From: Rodentolepis nana
Lineage: Eukaryota; Platyhelminthes; Cestoda; Cyclophyllidea; Hymenolepididae
Length of the DNA: 19,798 nucleotides
Assembly (NCBI GenBank): GCA_900617975.1
Contig: UZAE01000674.1
Span: 1 to 19,798, forward strand
Direction: 5' to 3'
Part shown: in pieces, positions 9,119 through 17,159 of the stretch
How the letters are laid out: the number at the start of each line of letters is the position of its first letter
Numbering within the stretch: position 1 is the stretch's first letter
Notes under the pieces: model-generated
Databases searched by the model: none
What the model was told of the DNA's origin: nothing
The model's input: the letters and a program-made list of their open reading frames with translations, nothing else
Program-made: the position numbers and the translations under genes

Positions 9119-9778
9119 TGTAGCGGATTGCTACGCTAGTAAAGCCTGACATCTCCAACATCCAGCTAGACTCCCAGAACCAGCTAAGCTATAGCCCAAC
9201 TATGAAAGAAAACAGACGTGTAGCACGGAGCACGTTTATTCAGTGAGTATATTGCGGATAAGGGGTGTGCAATAGACCTACCTCCACGTGGTGCACCCTG
9301 GGCAACGTATATTCATACGGCAAAAAAGTCTATTAACTGGCAGTTGACTTCTCACTTCAAACTGCCATCACCTCACTCTATGCCATATTCGAATATTTTG
9401 CACAGTACTCACCTCACCTTTGTTCTACATTTGTGTTTGTCTTTTACATCTTTGAAACACTCTTCTCTTCCCTCCCCCCCCCTGTCGACTTTTTCACTTT
9501 GATATTCCTTCCCCTCTGTGAAGCCTGAAGTCAACTAAAGGGCTAATGATAACCATCAAGACGCTTGCCATTTGATATAAATAAATATTGCGGATAAAGT
9601 GTACACGCAGGGAGCTACTCATGATCAGGATGGGGGATTAGGATAAACAAACAGAGGTTGATGATTGGTCACTGTTTGTACGGTCGCCGTACACAGAGTT
9701 GTACAGCCGCACCTCCCAATCCTGGCGAGCAGACATGCAGGCATACGATGGCGCACAACGCGATAACGTGTCCCACAG
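9119..9778 (+). repeat. TG...CA repeat copy 2 (possible solo LTR), split by a SINE
   Basis: Starts TGTAGCGGATTGCTACGCTA, where GTAGC and GCTAC form a small hairpin, and ends GATAACGTGTCCCACA. Bases 9262-9597 are a later SINE insertion with its duplicated target, so the repeat proper is about 325 bp. It has the same orientation as the copy at 8171 and could be read as one element's two LTRs with 670 bp between, but the divergence argues for independent old insertions. Confidence 0.5.
9262..9584 (+). mobile_element. SINE-like element copy 4, complete, with perfect TSD
   Basis: This is the best-defined member. GGGGTGTGCAATAGACCTAC is the first base onward; the body has a pyrimidine-rich centre with a C9 run; the 3' end reads GAAGCCTGAAGTCAACTAAA, GGGCTAATGATAACCATC, GCTTGCCATTTGATATAAAT. 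It is flanked by perfect 13-bp direct repeats ATATTGCGGATAA (9249-9261 and 9585-9597), which fixes both ends and a length of 323 bp. The 3' 60 nt match the 3' untranslated end of the LINE at 1284-1350. Because it interrupts the repeat at 9119-9778, it is the younger of the two. Confidence 0.88.
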
Positions 9779-9851
9779 TGCCCTCTCAAGGTAAATGATG
9801 CGTCTCTTAAAACATAGATTTTGTCAATATTAACTTATCACATACGATTTT

Positions 9852-10082
9852 TTACTTGGTGGAACAAAATTTAAAACCAGTGATATACAATTGTGTTGAA
9901 TGTTGCTCAAAATCAATGAAATTTAATGCCGCTTTAAATGAAACCTTCCATCGCTTCTCTTCCCAGTCGTAAATGAGGTCAATAATGTTCTTTATAGCTA
10001 ATTTGGGCAGTTGTGACATGCAAGAATCTAGGCTAATCACTTTCTTCAACTGTAATTTCTTGTAAAAGGTTATTTGCTTCAA
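9852..10082 (-). CDS. candidate F-box-like exon
   Basis: An open frame of 76 codons follows AG (10083-10084) at the end of a T/A-rich stretch and has TTG as first codon, so it looks like an internal or terminal exon. Residues 22-55 (SCMSQLPKLAIKNIIDLIYD, then WEEKRWKVSFKAALNFID) have the spacing of a degenerate F-box: Leu-Pro, an Ile-rich helix, a basic/Trp/Val-Ser segment and a final Phe-Ile-Asp. F-box domains bind Skp1 and bring targets to a cullin ubiquitin ligase. A possible donor (GTAAAA) overlaps the stop near 9855. The call rests on pattern only; a chance frame or unrelated helical protein remains possible. Confidence 0.3.
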   Translation of the reverse strand: MKQITFYKKLQLKKVISLDSCMSQLPKLAIKNIIDLIYDWEEKRWKVSFKAALNFIDFEQHSTQLYITGFKFCSTK

Positions 10083-10386
10083 CTAATTTAAAATAAAATA
10101 TAATTCACACTTATTTCATTATTTTTAACAGAAGCAGCATGGGGTTATTAGATATTCACAATAAAACGTTTCGAAATTAATCTCTGAAAATCTCATAATT
10201 TCTACAATTACGGAAACTTTTCAAGAAATCTGTGAGTGCAAATATAACCAGAGAAATTGCATGATTTTACATTACTAGAAGTGGAGCCAGCACACTGGTC
10301 CCAAATTATTGAAGCTGAAAAATAAGTGAATATTTAGTTTAAAAAATTCTGGAAGAAAGAATGCACGACTTTGTTCTTCATTCTTT

Positions 10387-10472
10387 TGCGGATTGCCACG
10401 CTAATAAACCTTAAACTTCCCTCTGTGATCTCTTTTTATGTTGGTCCTCCGCTAGAGATTCTCTTCAGCTTA
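10387..10472 (+). repeat. fragment of the TG...CA repeat, copy 3
   Basis: TGCGGATTGCCACGCTAATA followed by AACCTTAAAC and, further on, CTAGAGATTCTCTTCAGCTTA matches the first ~80 bases of the copies at 8171 and 9119. The rest of the element is not recognisable. Confidence 0.4.
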
Positions 10473-10906
10473 ACCGGTTAAGAATTCAACGGCAAATAAA
10501 ATAGAAGAGTAGTTGAATTAAACTGTAATCAAATTTGAATGGAAATTTGTGATTTGCTTACAAATAAAATTCTCTCATTTCGACTCGATTACGATTTTAA
10601 ATGATCTGTTTCCCTCACACTTGGACCAACATATAACTTAAAATCCAGTGAAGTATTATCCACAATGACAGTTGGTCCCAAGTACATTACAAAATAACCT
10701 GCTATGGACAAATTCGCACGCGTCCATATCTGTGGTGTGCATGCAATTGCATAGTATGACTGTCTAATACAACTGAATTGATGTGTTTCAACCGTCTAGA
10801 GAGAAGTAAACGTGTCTCTGTAATTTATATTTCTATCTTGAACAGAATGCACCTTTGTACAATTTGTGAAATGATTTGTCGATCACATATTTCAATACAT
10901 ATTAAC

Positions 10907-11398
10907 TCACACTATGCTTACAAGATGACCATACAACCAGGCCATTTTTTGAAGGCTTGGAAAAGCCATGCGATTAAAATAGCAATTACTACTACGCGTA
11001 TCATTTCCTTGACCTAATAATGCCAAAATTTTGAACTTATGCATAGTGTATAATCGAAGTGCTTCATTCAGTAACAGATTGAACATACCGAGATAGAATT
11101 GAAACAGGTTTTCAAAATTAAATTTGATAGCGTATGTGAACTTTTGAGAATTGAAATACATTTTGTTAGCCAATCGTTGCAATCGTAATGTTTCAAAGTA
11201 TTGCAGAAATTCCACGGATTGCATACTTATGGCACATACAAAATGTGAGCCAATTAAAGTTAAAATATCGTTAAAGAATGATTTTAAAAACTCCGACAAG
11301 TCTCTGTTGTATAATTCCTTGACGTAAACACTCACTGGTGTGATTGCGTTTGCGAGATGTGCATAACATTGCACCATAAACTCACTATAACGATTCAT
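10907..11398 (-). CDS. 163-residue ORF, intact member of a local degenerate family
   Basis: The frame starts with ATG at 11398 and is unusually long for DNA this AT-rich. I recognise no named domain; it is rich in Leu, Phe and Ile with regularly spaced hydrophobic residues. Residues 35-69 (SEFLKSFFNDILTLIGSHFV, CAISMQSVEFLQYFETL) align with the translations of broken fragments at 12480-12707 (minus) and 13589-13790 (plus): shared pattern S-[EK]-[FY]-L, [NK]-[DE]-I-x-x-L-I, A-I, then [VIL]-E-[FI]-[LI]-x-x-[FI]-E-T-[LI]. This supports the frame as genuinely coding or recently so. The hydrophobic spacing and NC...L...L strings in the relatives suggest leucine-rich-repeat material, possibly the C-terminal part of an F-box/LRR protein given F-box-like ORFs on either side. 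An alternative is a transmembrane receptor exon. Confidence 0.4.
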   Translation of the reverse strand: MNRYSEFMVQCYAHLANAITPVSVYVKELYNRDLSEFLKSFFNDILTLIGSHFVCAISMQSVEFLQYFETLRLQRLANKMYFNSQKFTYAIKFNFENLFQFYLGMFNLLLNEALRLYTMHKFKILALLGQGNDTRSSNCYFNRMAFPSLQKMAWLYGHLVSIV

Positions 11399-12149
11399 TG
11401 CTCAACCAATAGAACAAGCCACCGACTCACAGTCTAATGCAGTTACCAATTAGGAACTTTGAGAAAGATCAATAATTTCATGTGAACATATTTTGAAGTG
11501 CTCATATAATTAAAGGCGATTCTAAATCATTTTTAAATTGTCTAATTAATAGAGTGGAAAATAATTCGATTGTAGCAATCTTTTGCTTCAGTTTCCCACA
11601 ACTCAAAACATCCCGAAGCGAAGTAATGATGTCCTATTTTTTGACTGGCATTTTAGCAAGCATTACTTTCAATATGACTTTATTAAAATTCATTTCCGAT
11701 TAATTTAGACTCAATTACCTCCGGTTTGCATTTACCTAATGAAGTTTTCATTTACAGTTTATAAAATTGGCACAATGAAATATGAATTGAAATGTAAATG
11801 GATTCATGTTATTGTCATTACTTTATAATTTTGACGATACGACTTCAGTTTCAAGGCTTTCTGATTCACTGAAACTTAAAGACTTTCAATTGATCAGCAT
11901 CCAAAGTTTAAACTTATGTCAATGTATGATTCGACCTAAGGAGTTAAATTAACAAAGAAATTAATTAGCAATGTTTTGCTAGCGAATCGGGCCCTTTCCA
12001 ATTGAAAAGTTATTAGAGAATGTCTGAACGTTATTGCCAAATTAGCAACTCTCTCCTAATAATAGCAATTCTTGTATCTCTTTCATCTCCAATTATTTTA
12101 GCATACATGTTTCGATTTCTTCAACTTTGATTGACAAATGTTAAGCAAA
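11399..12149. other. AT-rich stretch, possible decayed family fragments
   Basis: No open frame of note. On the minus strand around 12030-12120 a broken reading (KVEEIETCMLK, stop, LEMKEIQELLLLG) has the leucine-rich flavour of the neighbouring fragments, but it is too degenerate to align. Confidence 0.3.
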
Positions 12150-12330
12150 ATCAGTTGGCTTTCTACCACCATGAATGCAAATTGGCGTCAACCAGTGAAC
12201 TATTTTTAGCTTACCCACCCTAGTATACTTTTAAGTAGGTTCAATGTACTTGAAGTAAAGTGTAGAACAATTCTCAACTGTGAATACATATGAAATTCGC
12301 TTTCACTTTGATGGTATATTTTAGTTAGTT
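12150..12330 (-). pseudogene. broken leucine-rich-type family fragment C
   Basis: On the minus strand the frame through NIPSK, TGA (12303-12305), KRISYVFTVENCSTLYFKYI matches fragment A (NMPAM, TGA, KSSLFEFSVRNCSILYLEIL). The similarity continues past the stop in the same frame, with F-[ST]-V-x-N-C-S-x-L-Y preserved. A further in-frame TAA follows at once, so no product is expected. Confidence 0.45.
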
Positions 12331-12479
12331 AGAGTTTTGACATTTTGAATGACCTAAACCAACTAATATTAATCAAAAGTAATGTCACTCTTCAAGAGAA
12401 TGCTTCTACTTCATTATCTAATTGGGTTATCGCGATGGAATGTTTGTTTTTTTCTTGAAGAGCTACATTTCTGGCTCTC

Positions 12480-12707
12480 CAATATTTCTAAGTAAAGGAT
12501 TGAGCAATTCCTAACTGAGAATTCAAATAAACTACTCTTTCACATTGCAGGCATATTAATAGCATGAAGCTGCCACGAAACGATTTCCAACAAACCGTAT
12601 ATGGTCTCAATACTTTCAATTATTTCAATGCCATCATATGCAATAGCAATTTTGAGGAAAATTAACTGGAAAATGTCTTTCGTGCTAATTCAAAGCAAAT
12701 ATTTCGA
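12480..12707 (-). pseudogene. broken leucine-rich-type family fragment A
   Basis: Translation of the minus strand from 12707 gives SKYLL, stop, ISTKDIFQLIFLKIAIAYDG, then IEIIESIETIYGLLEIVSWQ, LHAINMPAM, TGA (12540-12542), KSSLFEFSVRNCSILYLEIL. The same frame in fragment B differs mainly by conservative changes (K/N, D/E, S/T, I/L), which is what decayed coding sequence looks like. Two in-frame stops make this copy a pseudogene or an old gene piece with lost introns. Confidence 0.5.
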
Positions 12708-13237
12708 AAAAAAGAATATGCCTTTAGTCTCAAAATGACCAACACTTTGATCACCTTAACTAGTGTGCATACGAGGTCTATAGCCTTGAAAGGAACTAAT
12801 TGTAAGCATTGATACTATTACTGAATAGCATAAATGTGGGACTGAATTGTTCGGATATTGTCTTCCACTCTAGTTCGTTGGAATAATCATGCACCATTTC
12901 ATTTCTTCATTAAGTTAAGATCGAAGATATGGTGCCAAATATAGAGAAACAAGTGATTACTTTCAAAAGTAGGCATTCGGTATAGGGCACATTGTTCATC
13001 TCCTAATTCTGATACAAGTTCGATTTGAAACCAGTCTCTGTCTTAATCAAACCTTATTATCTCTTTGACCACATTGAGAATGAACTTGATATAGTAGCGA
13101 AATAGTTGTGAGAAGCACTTGTCATTAGATGAGGTAAATCAATTAATTAGATGTTTAAAACACAACTGGGTATTTCCATTTGCTTTGCGAGCAACAGCAA
13201 TAAGTACAAACCAATTTAAGTAAGGAACGAGATTTAG

Positions 13238-13391
13238 AATGCAGATTTGTTGAAGAAGTTCAAGTTATTCGCTCACTGCAGTCTGGACTACCAATTATTT
13301 CATTTCCTTCAAGTCCATTTTTGCTAAAGTTGCCTAACTATTTCAAGTGTAACATACTCTCTTGTTCCTATTTGTCACTAGGACATTAACT
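13238..13391 (+). other. short open frame, leucine-rich, between family fragments
   Basis: A plus-strand frame reads ECRFVEEVQVIRSLQSGLPI, ISFPSSPFLLKLPNYFKCNI and ends TAA at 13389-13391. It lies upstream of fragment B on the same strand and has similar character, so it may be an earlier piece of the same degenerate copy; there is no ATG or clear splice site. Confidence 0.2.
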
Positions 13392-13588
13392 TAACTTATT
13401 TACTTTATGCTATTGGATATTCATTTAAAATTACCAGTTTTAGAACCATTGGCTTAGTATTTATGAAATAAGTACTTAAAATGATTCCCGAAACAATATT
13501 TAGCGTTTGAAGGATGATCAACAGACCACAGATGAAATAATTAACGAAAGGTGTCCCAGAAACTTCTCCATTTATAACATCCCTACTT

Positions 13589-13790
13589 TCAAAATATTCA
13601 ATTAGAATTAGCTCGAATGAAATATTTCAATTAATTTAGCCCAAAATTGCTATTGCATACAGTGACTTAGAAATTATTGAGACAATTGAGACCATATATG
13701 GTTTCTTGAAAATCGAATCGTGGTGACACCATGTCAAAAATATACTTGCAATGTGAAAGGGTAATTCGTTGGCATTCACATATGAGAAAC
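13589..13790 (+). pseudogene. broken leucine-rich-type family fragment B (inverted relative to A)
   Basis: The plus strand reads SKYSIRISSNEIFQLI, TAG, PKIAIAYSDLEIIETIETIY, GFLKIESW, TGA, HHVKNILAM, TGA (13754-13756), KGNSLAFTYEK. DNA identity to the complement of 12539-12707 is visible over about 165 bp, including ACCATATA(T/C)GGTTT and CCTGCAATGTGAAAG-type matches. The two copies are therefore inverted about 0.9 kb apart. It lies tail-to-tail with the F-box ORF on the opposite strand. Confidence 0.5.
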
Positions 13791-14210
13791 GCCTAACACT
13801 TGATTTAACTGCCTTGAAGGCTCAGTAACATGCAAAATAAGAAGAGTGTGCTGTGGCTTCACTAGGTGTGGCACGAGTTCCAGGTACTCCATCTGCCCAA
13901 TATGATCAAATATAACAATCTCCACTAAATCCACTGCGTGAGAATCGGTGACTGTAAAACCACTAGGCTCCATGAAATCAATGACCTCATCATGTTCCCT
14001 TTGAAAATGGAATCTATCAAAACTATCCATCGTATGTATTCTGAAATAAACGGGACACTTGGTGTTGGTAGTGTTGGTGGTGGTGGTGGTGGTTGGAAGT
14101 CTATCGGATTTGGAATGCGACAGCCTTATCTTCTTCTCCCCAGCGGCGTGATGTCGAATGGTATGCAGTTTATCCATGCAAAGCTCTAACTCATTCACCA
14201 GTCGAAATAG
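13776..14210 (-). other. in-frame open extension behind the F-box ORF stop
   Basis: Immediately after the TGA at 14211-14213 the same frame stays open for 144 codons to TGA at 13776-13778. There is no ATG at its head; the first residues after the stop are LFRLVNELELCMDKLHTIR. It contains a Thr/Asn tract (TTTTTTNTTNT) encoded by GGT-type repeats on the plus strand (14068-14092), then FRIHTMDSFDRFHFQREHDE and a leucine-rich-looking end, DLVEIVIFDHIGQMEYLELV, PHLVKPQHTLLILHV. Two readings are possible: the 3' half of an F-box/LRR gene inactivated by a nonsense change, or a readthrough extension, since the stop context is UGA-CUA. Length and composition make a purely random open frame unlikely. 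Confidence 0.45.
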
Positions 14211-14420
14211 TCAAAATAACTTGCCATCAATCCATTTGATATTTCTCACGTAGTCTTGGAGACGTGTTTGCATTGCAGGATCCTTGAGGACACCCTTCCA
14301 ACCTCGAATGGCCCAGCACACATTCACGAGATCTGGCACATGCAAATACTCGCAAATTCGTGTGATCACCGCCATGCTGAGGTAGTGGATGGGCTTCTTA
14401 GCGCATGCAGTTGGTTGAGT
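14211..14420 (-). CDS. F-box-like exon ending in TGA-CTA
   Basis: The exon codes for an F-box: KKPIHYLSMAVITRICEYLH, VPDLVNVCWAIRGWKGVLKD, PAMQTRL, i.e. Leu-Ser (usually Leu-Pro), Val-Ile-x-x-Ile-x-x-Tyr-Leu, a VPDLVNV helix, Trp, and the Asp-Pro that commonly closes the domain. F-box proteins recruit substrates to Skp1-cullin ubiquitin ligases. The open frame runs up to a TAG at 14481-14483 but has no ATG before Met of SMAVITR; CCCTGTTATTATTCAAG ends at 14421 and is a good splice acceptor, so I start the exon at 14420. An overlapping +1 frame from ATG at 14473 encodes a signal-peptide-like MHFVVLCLYLLFPCYYS, so a secreted F-box protein disrupted by a frameshift is an alternative. The stop is TGA followed by CTA. 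Confidence 0.55.
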   Translation of the reverse strand, partial: TQPTACAKKPIHYLSMAVITRICEYLHVPDLVNVCWAIRGWKGVLKDPAMQTRLQDYVRNIKWIDGKLF

Positions 14421-14705
14421 CTTGAATAATAACAGGGAAATAATAAATAAAGGCACAGAACGACGAAATGCATCCAATTTCTACTATTAAACGCTAATGT
14501 CAAGAACCCTGAACCTAATTACAAACTTTGAACTTTTCCTTATTTCTCTTCGTACCAGTGCATTGTGACATCTTGAAAAATAAATGGCTATTGTCTTCTC
14601 TGGTGTGTAACTATTCGGAGTGTTCATTTGTTATTCTTTGTTATTGGTTTAAATTGCGTGATTAGTTAAAGGGCCTTCAGTCTACCATGTATCCACCTTT
14701 AATCC

Positions 14706-14978
14706 TTACTTCATCTTCATTTCAGGACGACGACAGAAGAGAGTGAAAATATTCATAGACAAGTAGTTATCCTGGGGAGTTGGAGTAAGGTTTGGGCTCT
14801 GGTGGATACTGTGAGTGCAACGGAAATCATATAACATATAATCATTTTGACCATTATGAGCATTTACATTCTGCAAAAGCAATGGAAACGCATCTAGAGC
14901 GTCTTGAAAGCATAAATGAGGATCAAGGAATGAATCCCAAGTGTCCAAACGTGCATCAACAGCATTCCAATTAATGTG
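14706..14978 (-). CDS. candidate upstream exon, unknown
   Basis: A frame of 90 codons is open from just after TAG (14979-14981) to TAA (14706-14708), beginning HINWNAVDARLDTWDSFLDP and continuing HLCFQDALDAFPLLLQNVNA. It lacks an ATG start. GAA|GTAAGG near 14709 is a good donor, but its phase does not join the F-box frame at the 14421 acceptor. The opposite strand is also open here (14792-14974) and has a strong acceptor, CTTCATCTTCATTTCAG, ending at 14723, so strand is not certain. Confidence 0.2.
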   Translation of the reverse strand, partial: HINWNAVDARLDTWDSFLDPHLCFQDALDAFPLLLQNVNAHNGQNDYMLYDFRCTHSIHQSPNLTPTPQDNYLSMNIFTLFCRRPEMKMK

Positions 14979-14981
14979 CTA

Positions 14982-15975
14982 TGGACTTTTGTAGCTAGTG
15001 GAGTACGCAATCCACACACGATTAAACTACGCACCCCAAGAGTCTGGTCAGTGAGACCATGGACTGCTCTTATAGTCGGTTATTAATGTTCATTCAAATT
15101 ACGTCAGACATATGCGAAGATCAAACCCGTTTACTGATATCGTAATATCACTAGATGCATTACTCATAATATGCGTTCCTCCTCTATACCATTGAGATGG
15201 TTCAAGTCCGTGAGCCTTTCCAAACACGGAGAAATTGCCACAGAAATTAGTGCAAATAATTCAAGATGAATTTATGTAGCAATCCGCAACTAACTCAAAT
15301 AAATTCTCCTTCCGTAATTTAGTTTCTTGAATTTATTCTCTTGAATCAAACTTATCGCATAATAATGATAATCAATAATTAAAACTTAGATCATACATGA
15401 TCATTCAAGTTTAAGCCAACGAGAATTACTGGCACTATTTATAAAACAAATAATCAGATCAAATATAATATACAACAAGATAATATTAAATTTGATCAAA
15501 AAGCATAAAAAATACAAAATAAATATGAAAAGTAAATCCGATCAAAAAGTATTTATTGATAAGAATGAATAAGTTGGCCAACACCATCATATCAATATTT
15601 AGTTTATGTGGACTAAAAGCTCAGCGGTGTTTTTAAGGTCTGTTTTATCTCATTGGTCATAAGATAAGCCAATCATACTTGAGAAAACTTGAATTGATAC
15701 GGGTAAGTCCTATTCAAATAAGTTTGAATTCTAGTTTTCTAAACGTTCAATACTATTTTATTTTCCATATTGTACTTATTGGATTCAAATTAATGAATCT
15801 TTGGGGTTTATACCACATTCCATTGTACTTTGTATTTGACTAGATAAGATTTGTGGCTATTTTGATTATTCTCCTAAACACGTGTATTTACTATAGAAAA
15901 TAGATTTGGTAATATTATTCTAGTGCACGATAGTGTATAACATGGAATAATTAAATATTTCATTTGTTGATGTTG
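14982..15975. other. gene-free stretch upstream of the 16.1-kb gene
   Basis: No frame or repeat is supported. GTAGCAATCCGCAA at 15273-15286 is the complement of the first bases of the TG...CA repeat but nothing around it matches, so it is not called as a copy. Confidence 0.4.
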
Positions 15976-15979
15976 TGAG

Positions 15980-16016
15980 TATAAATTTCTCCAGCTGTCT
16001 ATTGGTTCCTTCAAAT
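15980..16016 (+). promoter_or_regulatory. candidate core promoter (TATA box and initiator)
   Basis: TATAAAT at 15980-15986 is followed 31 bp later by TCAAAT (16011-16016), an acceptable arthropod initiator spacing, and lies about 120 bp before the ATG of the 299-codon ORF. ATTGG, an inverted CCAAT motif, falls between them. In DNA this AT-rich a TATA match alone is weak evidence; its position before the best gene raises it. Confidence 0.3.
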
Positions 16017-16106
16017 ATTCTTAGTTTGCGTGTTCAGGTATTTTAACTTATTTTTTTATTTTTAGCGGTATTTGTAAGTTCATGTAGTGGTCAGTGGTGA
16101 TCGGAC

Positions 16107-17006
16107 ATGCGAACAGAAGTAAAATCTTTAGGTAAGTTTGTAATTATTATTCAATACAAAGTTTTTTTAGAATTTATAACATCCAAAGAGGCCTCAAACA
16201 AAAACCCATTTCCCACCTCAGAAAGGAGGTCAATGAAAGAAAATGGCATTCGAGCACCGCCAACTAAGCGCCGGAAAACGCTTCGGATTTCACCGGACCC
16301 AGAGCCCAAACAGTGCGAGGTGTCTGTGCTCGAAACGTATCGGTTAGGATTTGAGGATAAAGAAAATAAAAAGACCTACATTTTTAATAACATCGATTAT
16401 CTAGAAGTCTCTTATGCAGCTAGCGTTTTAAGCACCGATCTAGATAGGCTAGACTCCCCTGACCTGTTTTCCCCTGATCCGGAGCTCGATAGGCAACTTT
16501 CAGAAACGGCCTCTATTGCTCTTGAAGAGCTTTCTTCTCCCCTAGAATCCATTTTAGATGCAGCTGATGAGGAAATTGCTCGAGAATTCACTTCCCGGCA
16601 GCTCTCATACGATGATGAACTTAGAGTTCTTCGGTTACAAACTTTCAATCTATTACGTCTTATTCTCCCCCACCCGAAATTGAAAGAAGGTTTCGATACT
16701 TCCACTTCAGATCTGGACACATTTATTCTTCGAATTATTAAGTGTTTGGAAGGGAGCCCTGATGCTGTCGCTACTAAGGATGGTGATAATCATGATTATG
16801 TTAATGATGATGCTCCCGTCCAATCGAAAGATTGCTGTGTTGTGCTAGTCCCAGACTTCCCGCTTGCAAAATTTCGAAATCGGGTTGTAGCCCTGTTGAA
16901 ATTACTCCTTCCCAAACTCCGTCTACCGGAATCTTTCGACCCCAACCGTGATTTGCAAGATCTGATCAATTCCATCTACTCGTATAACAATTTTAAGCCC
17001 TCCTAG
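16107..17006 (+). CDS. unrecognised nuclear-type protein with duplicated helical motif
   Basis: This is the strongest gene in the window: 299 codons from ATG (first after an in-frame TGA at 16098) to TAG, with visibly higher GC and balanced codon use. I do not recognise the family. Residues 51-60 (PPTKRRKTLR) are a classic basic nuclear localisation signal; 100-165 are acidic and Ser-rich with Ser-Pro sites (SPDLFSPDPE); 175-212 and 256-291 are two copies of one motif, LLRLILP-x8-FD-x4-DLDTFILRI versus LLKLLLP-x8-FD-x3-DLQDLINSI, probably paired amphipathic helices for protein-protein binding. A candidate 39-nt intron (16132-16170, GTAAGT...TTTTTTTAG) would remove a hydrophobic stretch (KFVIIIQYKVFL) and leave SLEFITSKEAS in frame. 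It is intronless otherwise. A nuclear adaptor or regulator is a guess; no enzyme motif is seen. Confidence 0.65.
   Translation: MRTEVKSLGKFVIIIQYKVFLEFITSKEASNKNPFPTSERRSMKENGIRAPPTKRRKTLRISPDPEPKQCEVSVLETYRLGFEDKENKKTYIFNNIDYLEVSYAASVLSTDLDRLDSPDLFSPDPELDRQLSETASIALEELSSPLESILDAADEEIAREFTSRQLSYDDELRVLRLQTFNLLRLILPHPKLKEGFDTSTSDLDTFILRIIKCLEGSPDAVATKDGDNHDYVNDDAPVQSKDCCVVLVPDFPLAKFRNRVVALLKLLLPKLRLPESFDPNRDLQDLINSIYSYNNFKPS
16132..16170 (+). other. candidate 39-nt in-frame mini-intron
   Basis: GGTAAGTTTG at 16131 is a near-ideal donor and CAAAGTTTTTTTAG ends at 16170 as a near-ideal acceptor. The length is a multiple of three and contains no stop, so either spliced or retained transcripts keep the frame. 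It is shorter than most insect introns, which usually exceed about 50 nt. Confidence 0.35.
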
Positions 17007-17145
17007 TTTCTGCTGCATTGCATTTCATTTTCCTTCTATGCCCTTCCACGCTATCTTTTTGTACATATATATATTATGCTACCTATATTCACTATGTGTT
17101 TTAATAAGAAGCCTTCGATTGATACATCCTTTGTATATGTATTTG

Positions 17146-17151
17146 ATTAAA
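17146..17151 (+). terminator. polyadenylation signal ATTAAA
   Basis: ATTAAA lies 140 bp after the stop codon of the 16.1-kb gene, followed by TGTCAGTGTCTTCTCTTCTGG (from 17160), a plausible GU/U-rich downstream element. An AATAAG variant at 17103 is a weaker alternative. Confidence 0.4.
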
Positions 17152-17159
17152 TAGAGTAA

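Noticed and set aside
15273..15286. GTAGCAATCCGCAA, complement of the start of the TG...CA repeat
   Set aside because: Only about 14 bases match and the surrounding sequence does not follow the repeat.
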